The position numbers were made by a program, and so were the translations under genes. The notes under the pieces are model-generated. The model was not told the DNA's origin. It worked only from the letters and a program-made list of their open reading frames with translations, and ran no database searches. Below, piece after piece: positions 34,178 to 42,083 of a stretch of 64,000 nucleotides of DNA. Numbering within the stretch: position 1 is the first letter of the stretch; each line of letters begins with the position of its first letter. Origin of the DNA: Paramicrobacterium humi (GTDB lineage: Bacteria; Actinomycetota; Actinomycetes; Actinomycetales; Microbacteriaceae); contig NZ_FNRY01000001.1 of assembly GCF_900105715.1 (NCBI RefSeq), positions 1,736,001-1,800,000 of the forward strand, in the 5' to 3' direction.

Positions 34178-35193
34178 CAGTCCGCGATCGCTGAGGCGTC
34201 GGCCTTCTCGACGAAGCTCGGGTCGAGAAGCGTGTTGAGCGCGTCATCGACCTGCTCTTGCGAGTCGACATCGCCGATCTCCACGAGCACGGGGCCGATG
34301 ACCGTGAGAACGTCGAGCTGCTTCTGACCAGGGACGGGATCGACGTCGAGGTTCGAGCGCTCCCTGATCACGGTCGTCGCGACGTCGAGGTCGAGTCCCG
34401 CGACGTCCGCGAGGATCTGCGCCGTCTCCTCGGGGTTCTCCGCGGCCCAGGCGCGAGCGTGCTCGTAGGCGTTGACGACGGTCTGCGCCACCTCCGGCTG
34501 CTCCTTCAGGAAGGACTCGGTGGCGTTGAGGAAGCCGTACGTGTTGAAGTCGAGGTTGCGGTAGATGAGCTTTGCGCCGTCCTTCTCCGCTCCGGCCATG
34601 ATCGGGTCAAGTCCCGCCCAGGCGTCGACGGAGCCGCTCTGCAGCGCGCCCCAGCCGTCCGCGTGCTGCAGGTTCTCGATCGTCACATCCTCGGGCGAGA
34701 GCCCGTTCGCCTCGAGGGCCTGCAGCAGGAAGAAGTACGGGTCCGTCCCCTTCGTCGCGGCGCTCTTCTTTCCCTTGAGCTGCGACGCTTCGGTGATGTC
34801 GGAGTCGGGGCCGACGACAAGCGCCGACCATTCCGGCTGCGAATACAAGTCGATCGTCTTGATCGGCGAGCCGTTTGCGCGGGCGAGCAGCGCAGCGGAG
34901 CCGGCCGTCGAGCCGACGTCGATCGATTCAGTGCGCAGCGCCTCGTTGGCCTTGTTCGAGCCGGCAGACTGCACCCAGTTCACGGTGACGCCATCGTCCG
35001 CGAGGGCGTCTTCGAGCCAACCCTTCTCCTTGATGATGAGCGAGAGCGGGTTGTACGTCGCGAAGTCGATGTTGAGAGTGCCGCCGTCGGAGGCTTTCTC
35101 GTTGGCGCTCGATTCTCCGGCGGCGCAGCCGGAGAGGAGAAGAGCGGATGCTGCCAGGCCGGCGATCGCGGCTGCTGTGCGGATTCTGGACAT
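34177..35193 (-). CDS. Sulfonate/nitrate/taurine-type ABC solute-binding lipoprotein
   Basis: 338 residues. The signal peptide has lipobox LLSGC with Cys23. The body matches SsuA/TauA-type proteins: VNWVQSAGSNKANEALRTES, DVGSTAGSAALLARANGSPI and VDAWAGLDPIMAGAE. It presents an aliphatic sulfonate or similar anion to the permease. No sulfonate monooxygenase (SsuD) or flavin reductase gene is nearby, so the substrate remains open. Confidence 0.88.
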   Translation of the reverse strand: MSRIRTAAAIAGLAASALLLSGCAAGESSANEKASDGGTLNIDFATYNPLSLIIKEKGWLEDALADDGVTVNWVQSAGSNKANEALRTESIDVGSTAGSAALLARANGSPIKTIDLYSQPEWSALVVGPDSDITEASQLKGKKSAATKGTDPYFFLLQALEANGLSPEDVTIENLQHADGWGALQSGSVDAWAGLDPIMAGAEKDGAKLIYRNLDFNTYGFLNATESFLKEQPEVAQTVVNAYEHARAWAAENPEETAQILADVAGLDLDVATTVIRERSNLDVDPVPGQKQLDVLTVIGPVLVEIGDVDSQEQVDDALNTLLDPSFVEKADASAIAD

Positions 35194-35228
35194 AGTTGTT
35201 CCTTGCTTCGTGAGGGGTGTCGAAGGGA

Positions 35229-36056
35229 TCAGCGGCCGGACTCGGTGACGCCGAGCCCGGAAAGCATTCGGCGGCGAAGCTCGCCGAGATCGAGAGAGCT
35301 GCGGTCCCGAGGGCGCTCGCCGGGGATGTCGAAGACTTCGAGCACGCGGGCGCCTTCAACGTGCTCGTCCCTGCCGAGAAGCACGACGCGGTCGGCGAGA
35401 TGCAGAGCCTCGTCCACATCGTGGGTGACGAGAAGGATCGTGGTCGGCTCGGCCGCGTGCACCTCGAGCAGCAGCTGCTGCATCTGGAGGCGCGTGAGCG
35501 CGTCGAGGGCGCCGAACGGCTCGTCGAGCAGGAGGACACCGGGGTTGCGAGCGAGGGCACGGGCGAGCGAGGCGCGCTGTGCCATGCCGCCTGAGATCTC
35601 GCGCGGACGGTGACCGTGAAAGTCGCCAAGGCCGACGAGACCGATGAGCCGGTCGACTCGGGCGCGGCCAATCGCCTTCGGCGTGCGCGGCGGAAGGCCG
35701 AGGGCCACGTTGTCGGTGATGCTGCGCCAGGGCAGAAGGCGCGGCTCCTGGAAGCCGACGGCGGTGCGCGCGTCGAAGCGGGTGACGGGCCGACCATCGA
35801 TCAGGGCACTGCCGTGCGTCGCGGAGTCGAGACCACCCGCGATGCGCAGGAGCGTGGACTTACCGCATCCGCTTGAACCGAGAATCGCAACGACTTCGCC
35901 CGGTCGGACGGCGAGGTCGATGTCGCGCAGTACCGTGTGAGGGGCGCCCTTCGCCGTGCGCGGCGGAAAGGTGCGGCCGAGTCCCGCGAACGACACGCTG
36001 AGGGCCGTTTCGCTGTGCCGCGATGCGACCGGACGGTCGGCGATCGTCGTGGACAT
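35229..36056 (-). CDS. ABC transporter ATP-binding protein, SsuB/TauB type
   Basis: 275 residues with Walker A GSSGCGKST, Q-loop VGFQEPRLLPW, signature ISGGMAQR and Walker B VLLLDEPFGALD. The PRLLPW after the Q-loop is typical of the sulfonate/nitrate/taurine importer ATPases. It is the first gene of the operon, with 35 bases before the lipoprotein gene. A TAGCGT -10 at 36084-36089 gives a short leader with an AGGGAG ribosome site. Confidence 0.92.
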   Translation of the reverse strand: MSTTIADRPVASRHSETALSVSFAGLGRTFPPRTAKGAPHTVLRDIDLAVRPGEVVAILGSSGCGKSTLLRIAGGLDSATHGSALIDGRPVTRFDARTAVGFQEPRLLPWRSITDNVALGLPPRTPKAIGRARVDRLIGLVGLGDFHGHRPREISGGMAQRASLARALARNPGVLLLDEPFGALDALTRLQMQQLLLEVHAAEPTTILLVTHDVDEALHLADRVVLLGRDEHVEGARVLEVFDIPGERPRDRSSLDLGELRRRMLSGLGVTESGR

Positions 36057-36083
36057 GCTGCTCCCTGGGGCTCGATTTCCTCA

Positions 36084-36089
36084 ACGCTA
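36084..36089 (-). promoter_or_regulatory. -10 element of the sulfonate-type ABC operon
   Basis: The minus strand reads CAGTAGCGTTGAGGA; TAGCGT is followed by a leader of about 20 bases with AGGGAG before the ATG. It shares the TAGCGTTG core with the promoters at 18906, 27220 and 39247. Confidence 0.4.
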
Positions 36090-36165
36090 CTGAGGGGTCG
36101 TCGACCGCGAAACGCTCGATGACACAGTGCGTAACAGAGCACGCCGAATCGGCTCGTGCAGCCTC

Positions 36166-36981
36166 TCAGAGACTGTGGCGCTCGAGCCAAGGCTCGAGAC
36201 AGGCGAGGAAGGCGCCCGGGCGCTCGACCGTCGGAAGGCCCGCCGTGTCGTCGAGGCGGCAGGTGTCCGCGTGAGAGATCTGCTCGGCGAGGTACTCGAA
36301 TTGCACGAGCGTCGGCGTCAGGTCGTGCTCCCCGACGACCACGAGAGCGGGCACGTCGATGTCGACGACGCGATCGAACGCGGGCGGCTCGAGGGGCCGC
36401 GGGATCGGGCTCTGCTCGATGCGCGCGATGTTGAATCGGTTGAGCTTGCGCGCCGCCTCGAGGAAGTCGGGGTCGATGTCGTCGGGGTCCCGGCCGGGGC
36501 CGACGGCCCACATGCGCACTTCCGTGTCCATGAGCACGGGCCAGTCCCTGTTCTGCCACGCTTCATCGAGGTCTTCGAACAGGGCTTCCTCCGCATCGGA
36601 CAGCTCGACCTCGGGGAAGCCGCTGATGTTCGCGCCGACTGCGACGAGGCCGGCGAGGCGATCACCGTGCTCGACCGCGAGGTCGATGGCGATCTGGCCG
36701 CCGCGCGCGGCGCCGACGACGGTCGCCCTCTCGACGTCGAGCTGGTCGAGCAGCCGAAGCGCGTCGTCGCGGTTCGAGAATTCGATGTCCTCCGACTCGC
36801 TCTCACCGAAGCCGCGTGTATCGAAGCGCACGATGTGATGCGTGGAGGCGAGAGCGTCGATGATCGGGTCCCACATGCGCAGAGTCGCGATGCCCGCGTG
36901 GATGAGCAGAAGCGTCGGCCTCGACGCCTCTCCGTCCAATTCGTAGTAGAGCCGGCCGCCCGGCACGTCCGCGTGGGGCAT
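36166..36981 (-). CDS. Alpha/beta-hydrolase fold protein lacking catalytic Ser and His (pseudo-enzyme candidate)
   Basis: 271 residues with a clear alpha/beta-hydrolase fold: the HAG oxyanion region (LLLIHAGIA), RFDTRGFGES, and the acid Asp in VVVGEHDLTP. The nucleophile elbow reads G-A-A-R-G (residues 90-94) with Ala92 where Ser belongs. Near residue 248, where the catalytic His is expected, the sequence reads DDTAGLPTVERP. Both changes are clear in the DNA and the frame is otherwise well conserved. It may be a ligand-binding or regulatory protein. ATG 36981 lies six bases after TAGGCT, so it is probably leaderless. Confidence 0.82.
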   Translation of the reverse strand: MPHADVPGGRLYYELDGEASRPTLLLIHAGIATLRMWDPIIDALASTHHIVRFDTRGFGESESEDIEFSNRDDALRLLDQLDVERATVVGAARGGQIAIDLAVEHGDRLAGLVAVGANISGFPEVELSDAEEALFEDLDEAWQNRDWPVLMDTEVRMWAVGPGRDPDDIDPDFLEAARKLNRFNIARIEQSPIPRPLEPPAFDRVVDIDVPALVVVGEHDLTPTLVQFEYLAEQISHADTCRLDDTAGLPTVERPGAFLACLEPWLERHSL

Positions 36982-36987
36982 GGTGCG

Positions 36988-37055
36988 AGCCTACGCCAGG
37001 CCGGAGCGCGTCGGTAGACCCCGTGCCAGGAGCGGCACGCGATTGCCAGTAGGCT
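36988..37055. promoter_or_regulatory. Two divergent leaderless-type promoters sharing the hexamer TAGGCT
   Basis: TAGGCT occurs on the minus strand at 36988-36993, six bases before the hydrolase ATG, and on the plus strand at 37050-37055, six bases before the AEC transporter GTG. Neither gene has room for a ribosome site between the -10 and its start. The symmetry supports both start choices. Confidence 0.5.
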
Positions 37056-37061
37056 CAAACG

Positions 37062-37982
37062 GTGGCAGGGGTACTGACGGGATTCGCGATCATCGGCATC
37101 GTCATCGCCGTCGGGTTCCTCGCCGGTCGCCTGCAGATCGGCGGACCGAACGCGGGACCGACGATTCAACACCTGGCGTTCTTCATCGCCAACCCCGCTC
37201 TGCTGTTCCACGTGCTCGCGAAGGCGGACATCGGGGTCGTGTTCTCGGCGTTCGTGTGGATCGCCCTCATCGCCGCGGTCTCCATGGCGCTCGTCTACGT
37301 GATCCTCAACCTGCTGGTCTGGCGCCGGCCGGTGGGCGAGACCACGATCGGCGCCCTCGGCTCCGGCTATGTCAACGCCAACAACATCGGCCTTCCCGTC
37401 GCCGTGTACGTGCTCGGTGACGCCCAGTTCGTCGCGCCTCTCCTCCTTCTGCAGCTCATCGTGTTGGCGCCGCTCGCGCTCGCCGTTCTCGACGTCTCCC
37501 AATCGGGAAAGGCCTCGCTTGGCGCGATCCTGACTCAGCCGCTGCGCAACCCCATGATCATCGCCTCGGTCGCGGGCGTGATCATCGCTGCGACGGGTGT
37601 CCAGCTTCCCGATGCTGTCTACGCGCCCTTCGAGCTCATCGGCGGCGCCTCCGTGCCCATGATGCTGCTCGCGTTCGGGATGTCGCTGTCGGGGCAGCGC
37701 CCCCTGCGAGCGGGCACCGGTCGGAGCCGGGTCTTCGTCGCTTCGGCGCTCAAGTCGATAGCGATGCCGCTCGTCGCGTTCGTCGTCGGCCGGTTCGTCT
37801 TCGGCCTCGACGGGCACGCGCTCTTCGCTGCGACGGCGCTCGCCGCGCTGCCCACGGCGCAGAACGTGTTCAACTACGCGGCGCGGTACGACACGGGGCA
37901 GGTTCTCGCTCGCGACACGATCCTTGTCACGACGGTCACCGCCATCCCCGTGCTGATCGTGATCGCCGCGACGCTCGCGTGA
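37062..37982 (+). CDS. AEC family transporter (auxin-efflux-carrier type)
   Basis: 306 residues, about ten membrane segments in two halves. The family motif around the half-membrane break is visible in SGYVNANNIGLPVAVYVLGD (about residue 100) and near the C-terminus in ALPTAQNVFNYAARY. Members export organic acids, malonate or auxin-like anions; the substrate is unknown. The start is GTG at 37062, six bases after a -10 hexamer. Its stop abuts the convergent small membrane gene with no gap. Confidence 0.88.
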   Translation: MAGVLTGFAIIGIVIAVGFLAGRLQIGGPNAGPTIQHLAFFIANPALLFHVLAKADIGVVFSAFVWIALIAAVSMALVYVILNLLVWRRPVGETTIGALGSGYVNANNIGLPVAVYVLGDAQFVAPLLLLQLIVLAPLALAVLDVSQSGKASLGAILTQPLRNPMIIASVAGVIIAATGVQLPDAVYAPFELIGGASVPMMLLAFGMSLSGQRPLRAGTGRSRVFVASALKSIAMPLVAFVVGRFVFGLDGHALFAATALAALPTAQNVFNYAARYDTGQVLARDTILVTTVTAIPVLIVIAATLA

Positions 37983-38363
37983 TCAGAACGTGAGCCCGGG
38001 AACCGCGCCGATCATGAGGGCCATCCCGCCGCACCACGCCGCGAACGCGAGGAGGATCGTCGCAATCGCGACAACGAGGGCCCGCTGCGCTCGAATCATG
38101 CGCACGACGGACCAGATTGCTCCCGCGACGAGCAGCACGAACGGCACGATCATCGCGGCGAGCCAGCCGAGCGTGAACATCCCGAGCCGGCATGCGCCGT
38201 CGCACGAGGTCGTCAGCAGGATGCCGAACAGCGCGAGCAGGAACGTGACGCACAGCACAACCGCGCCGAGGCACAGCACGGTCACGGAGATGCCGACATC
38301 CCAGCCCCTGGACGAGCCCGACAGCCGGCGCGGACCCCGTTCTGCTGCGGTCGGCGCTGTCAT
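37983..38363 (-). CDS. Small hypothetical membrane protein
   Basis: 126 residues with three hydrophobic segments (about 24-47, 61-83 and 96-120) and two Cys in an extracytoplasmic-looking loop (TSCDGACRLG) that could form a disulfide. No family recognised. ATG 38363 is preferred over a start nine codons upstream because the hydrophilic N-terminus begins naturally there. It lies between AEC and exonuclease III genes, 19 bases from the latter. Confidence 0.65.
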   Translation of the reverse strand: MTAPTAAERGPRRLSGSSRGWDVGISVTVLCLGAVVLCVTFLLALFGILLTTSCDGACRLGMFTLGWLAAMIVPFVLLVAGAIWSVVRMIRAQRALVVAIATILLAFAAWCGGMALMIGAVPGLTF

Positions 38364-38382
38364 GGCGCGAGCATAGCAACCG

Positions 38383-39240
38383 TCAGCCAAAGATCATCGG
38401 CATGTCGTCATCCTCGACGTCCGACTCGATCTCGACGACGACGGGAACGTGGTCACTTGGCGCATCGCCCTTGCGCTCATTGCGGTGGATGGCGGCATCC
38501 GTCACCCGATCGGCGAAGGCGTGCGAGCCGAGGATGAAATCGATGCGCAGGCCCTCGTTGCGGGGGAAGCGCAGGCGCTTGTAGTCCCAGAACGTGAAGC
38601 CCTCGGGCACGAGCGGTCGCACGACGTCCTGAAGGCCCGCCGCCTCGAGCGCCGCGAACGCCGCCCGCTCGGGAGGGGAGATGTGGGTGGAGACGCCCGG
38701 CGCGAACGAGGGGTCGCCGACGTCGGAATCGAGCGGCGCGATGTTGAAGTCGCCCATGAGCGCGAGCGCGAGGTCGGGTTGCGCCGCGAGCTGTCCGTTG
38801 ACGGCGTCGCGCAGCTTCGCGAGCCAGTCCAGCTTGTAGAGATAGTGCGGGTCGTCGAGCGAGCGTCCGTTCGGTACGTACAGGCTGTACAGGCGCACAT
38901 CGTCGACCGTGACGCCGAGCGCCCGCGCCTCGACCGGCAGGCCGGCGCCGTCGAGATCGTGCTCGATCACGGGCGGCTTGCCGAAACCGGGGATCTGCGG
39001 GAACCCCTTCTCGACGTCGCGCATCGGCAGACGGCTTGCGAAGGCGACGCCGTTCCACTGGTTGAGCCCGTGGATCTGCAGGTCGTAGCCCGCGTGCTCG
39101 AACGCCTCGACCGGGAACTGGTCGGGGCGGCACTTGATCTCCTGCATGCCGAGAACGTCGATGTCTTCGCGGACGAGCCAGTCGACGACCCGGCCGACTC
39201 GGGTGCGGATGGAGTTCACATTCCAGGTGGCGATGCGCAT
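38383..39240 (-). CDS. xth: Exodeoxyribonuclease III
   Basis: 285 residues of the exonuclease-endonuclease-phosphatase fold. Motifs: MRIATWNVNSIRTR with the active-site Asn, LGMQEIKC with the metal-binding Glu, LYVPNGRSLDDP, LMGDFNIAPLDSDV, and the terminal SDHVPVVV with the catalytic Asp-His. It repairs abasic sites in DNA. ATG 39240 lies six bases after TAGCGT, suggesting a leaderless mRNA. Confidence 0.93.
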   Translation of the reverse strand: MRIATWNVNSIRTRVGRVVDWLVREDIDVLGMQEIKCRPDQFPVEAFEHAGYDLQIHGLNQWNGVAFASRLPMRDVEKGFPQIPGFGKPPVIEHDLDGAGLPVEARALGVTVDDVRLYSLYVPNGRSLDDPHYLYKLDWLAKLRDAVNGQLAAQPDLALALMGDFNIAPLDSDVGDPSFAPGVSTHISPPERAAFAALEAAGLQDVVRPLVPEGFTFWDYKRLRFPRNEGLRIDFILGSHAFADRVTDAAIHRNERKGDAPSDHVPVVVEIESDVEDDDMPMIFG

Positions 39241-39246
39241 GCTCCA

Positions 39247-39252
39247 ACGCTA
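39247..39252 (-). promoter_or_regulatory. -10 element of xth, leaderless arrangement
   Basis: The minus strand reads GGTAGCGTTGGAGC then ATG. TAGCGT is six bases from the start codon. It is nearly identical to the histidine kinase promoter at 27220. Confidence 0.5.
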
Positions 39253-39345
39253 CCGGGCCGAGTTCAAACTTTCGGGTGACGTGACTGGCGGGGGAGCGAA
39301 CCTACCGTGGAACAGTCCCCACATCCGTCACACGAAGGATTTCGA

Positions 39346-41529
39346 ATGTCCCACACCTCCGAGGGCGCCCGCGCTCGCCGTTCAGTACCGCGCTGGCTTC
39401 GCGTTCTGATTCCCGTCGCGCTCATCCTCGCGTGGCTGGCCGTCGGCGCGGCCGGAGGCTCCGCGTTCGGGGAGGTCAACGACGTCGCCGAGAACGACCA
39501 GGCGCAGTTCCTGCCCGCGAGCGCCGACGCGACGCGCGTGAGCGAGCTGCAGACCGAGTTCCGAGGCGACGACGTCATCCCGGCGCTCATCGTTTTCGAG
39601 CGCGATGGCGGCGTGACGGATGCCGATCACGAGGCGATCGGCGACATCATCGACCACGTCGCGACGATCGACGGCGTCGTCGACAACGGAGTCTCACCGG
39701 CCATCGACTCCGAAGACGGCGAAGCGGTCGAGATCGTCGTCTCGATCGACGCGCAAGGTGAGCGCAACGAGACCGTCGCCGAATTGCGCGGCTACCTGGC
39801 TGACCACACGCCCGAAGGATTGAGCGCCGCCGTCACGGGACCCGCCGGTCTGTCGGCCGACATCGTCGACGCCTTCAGCGGTCTCGACGGGCTCCTTCTC
39901 GCCGTCGCGCTTGGCGTCGTTCTCGTCATCCTCATCATCGTGTACCGATCTCCGCTGCTTCCGCTCATCGTTCTCGGCACGAGCATGATGGCGCTCACAG
40001 CGGCGATCTTCGTCGTCGTGCAGCTCGCGAAGGCCGACGTGCTCGTGCTGTCGGGCCAGACGCAGGGGATCCTCATGATCCTCGTCATCGGCGCCGCGAC
40101 CGACTACTCCCTCCTCTACGTCTCCCGATACCGGGAGGCGCTGCGCGAGCACGAACGCAAGTGGGACGCGACGTGGACGGCGCTGCGCGGCTCGACCCCG
40201 GCGATCCTCGCCTCCGGAGGCACCGTCATCGCCGGGCTGCTGTGCCTTCTGTTCAGTGAATTGAACTCCAACAAGGCGCTCGGACCCGTCGCCGCCATCG
40301 GCATCGTATTCGCCCTCATCGCGGCACTCACGCTCCTGCCCGCGCTGCTGCTCTGGGCGGGGCGCGTGGCGTTCTGGCCGATCCGCCCGGTGTACGGCAG
40401 CGAGCACAAGCACGCCGTCGACGCCTCGGCGAAGGGACTCTGGCCCGCGGCGGCACGCCTCGTCTCGCGTCGGCCGCGCACCGTCTGGGTCGCGTGCGCG
40501 CTTGTTCTGGCCGCGGCATCCGTCGGACTCGTCGGCCTTAAGGCGGACGGCGTCTCGCAGAGCGAATTCGTGACCGGCTACTCGGAGGCGCGCGAGGGAC
40601 AGGCCGTGCTCGACGACCACTTCCCGGGCGGATCCGGCACGCCCGCGGTCATCGTCGCGCCGGAGGACCGCCTCGACGAGGTCGCCAAGACGGTGCTCGA
40701 CACGGACGGCGTCGACTCCCTCGCCGTCGTCACCGCCGACGCGGCGAGCGGCACCGCGCAAGTCACCGCGGACGGCATCAAGCCCGCGTTCGGGAAAAAT
40801 GGCCCGGTCACAGCTGAGCCGACCGTCATCGACGGGAAGATCATGCTCGAGGCGACGCTCGACGGCCCGGGCGACTCGGTCGAGGCCGAGGACACCGTGC
40901 GGGAGCTGCGCTCGGCGCTGCCCGACTCGGGGAGCGACGCTGTTCTCATCGGCGGCGTCGCCGCGACCGCTATCGACACGAACGACGCTGCGACGCACGA
41001 CCGGAACCTCATCATCCCGCTCGTTCTCGTCGTGATCCTCGTGATCCTGATGCTTCTGCTGCGCTCGATCCTCGCTCCCGTGCTTCTCGTGCTCACCGTC
41101 GTGCTCTCGTTCGCCGCCGCGCTCGGCGTGTCCTCGCTCGTGTTCAACGGCCTCTTCCAGTTCCCCGGCGCCGACCCGAGTGTGCCGATGTTCGGGTTCG
41201 TGTTCCTCGTCGCGCTCGGCATCGACTACAACATCTTCCTCATGACGCGTGTGCGAGAAGAGTCGGTGAAGCACGGCACGCGGGAAGGCATCACGCGCGG
41301 CCTCGTCGCGACCGGCGGCGTGATCACGTCGGCGGGCATCGTGCTCGCCGCCACGTTCGCGGCGCTCGGTGTGCTGCCGATCCTGTTCCTCGCGCAGATC
41401 TCGTTCATCGTCGCGTTCGGCGTGCTTCTCGACACGATCATCGTGCGCTCCCTGCTCGTGCCGGCGTTGAGCTACGACATCGGCAGGGCCATATGGTGGC
41501 CAAGTCGCCTGTCCCGCCCCCTAAACTGA
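39346..41529 (+). CDS. MMPL/RND family transporter
   Basis: 727 residues in two repeats, each a membrane helix, an external domain of about 150 residues and a bundle of five helices. Visible motifs are the RND-type GAATDYSLLYVSRYREAL (about residue 260) and GIDYNIFLMTRVREE (about residue 627). Such proteins export lipids, siderophores or drugs using proton motive force. ATG 39346 has AAGGA upstream. Its stop overlaps the pyrE start (ATGA). A duplicated SSD-like layout and full length suggest it is functional; the substrate is unknown. Confidence 0.92.
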   Translation: MSHTSEGARARRSVPRWLRVLIPVALILAWLAVGAAGGSAFGEVNDVAENDQAQFLPASADATRVSELQTEFRGDDVIPALIVFERDGGVTDADHEAIGDIIDHVATIDGVVDNGVSPAIDSEDGEAVEIVVSIDAQGERNETVAELRGYLADHTPEGLSAAVTGPAGLSADIVDAFSGLDGLLLAVALGVVLVILIIVYRSPLLPLIVLGTSMMALTAAIFVVVQLAKADVLVLSGQTQGILMILVIGAATDYSLLYVSRYREALREHERKWDATWTALRGSTPAILASGGTVIAGLLCLLFSELNSNKALGPVAAIGIVFALIAALTLLPALLLWAGRVAFWPIRPVYGSEHKHAVDASAKGLWPAAARLVSRRPRTVWVACALVLAAASVGLVGLKADGVSQSEFVTGYSEAREGQAVLDDHFPGGSGTPAVIVAPEDRLDEVAKTVLDTDGVDSLAVVTADAASGTAQVTADGIKPAFGKNGPVTAEPTVIDGKIMLEATLDGPGDSVEAEDTVRELRSALPDSGSDAVLIGGVAATAIDTNDAATHDRNLIIPLVLVVILVILMLLLRSILAPVLLVLTVVLSFAAALGVSSLVFNGLFQFPGADPSVPMFGFVFLVALGIDYNIFLMTRVREESVKHGTREGITRGLVATGGVITSAGIVLAATFAALGVLPILFLAQISFIVAFGVLLDTIIVRSLLVPALSYDIGRAIWWPSRLSRPLN

Positions 41530-42083
41530 TGGACGTGACCGACGCACGCCAGCAACTCATCGACTACATCTCAGCCGACGCCGTCTTCCACGGTGAATTC
41601 ACCCTGACCAGCGGCAAGAAGGCCACCTTCTACGTCGACTTGCGCAAGGTGAGCCTCGACCATCGTGTGGCGCCGCTGATCGGCCAGGTGATGCTCGACC
41701 TCATCGCCGGCATCCCCGACGTGTCGGCCGTCGGCGGGCTGACGATGGGCGCCGACCCGATCGCGTCGGCGATCATGCACCAGGGCGCCGCGCGCGGCGT
41801 CGCGCTCGACGCTTTCGTCGTGCGGAAGGAGCCGAAGGATCACGGCCGCGGCCGGCAGGTCGAGGGGCCGGATGTCGCCGGCAAGCGCGTGGTGGTCGTC
41901 GAAGACACCTCGACGACGGGCGGATCGCCGCTCAAGGCCATCGAGGCGCTCGAGAAGGCGGGCGCCGAGATCGCGGGCGTCGCGGTGGTCGTCGACCGGA
42001 ACACGGGCGCGCGCGAGGTGATCGAAGACGCGGGCTACGCGTACTTCGCGGCACTCGATCTCAAAGACCTCGGGTTGGCATAG
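41529..42083 (+). CDS. pyrE: Orotate phosphoribosyltransferase
   Basis: 184 residues. The PRPP-binding motif VVVVEDTSTTGGS (about residues 117-129) and the N-terminal ELTSGKK-type sequence (EFTLTSGKKATFYVDLR) identify OPRTase, which makes OMP in pyrimidine synthesis. The ATG at 41529 overlaps the MMPL stop; a frame extension upstream lies inside that gene. It is separated from any other pyr gene in this window. Confidence 0.94.
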   Translation: MDVTDARQQLIDYISADAVFHGEFTLTSGKKATFYVDLRKVSLDHRVAPLIGQVMLDLIAGIPDVSAVGGLTMGADPIASAIMHQGAARGVALDAFVVRKEPKDHGRGRQVEGPDVAGKRVVVVEDTSTTGGSPLKAIEALEKAGAEIAGVAVVVDRNTGAREVIEDAGYAYFAALDLKDLGLA

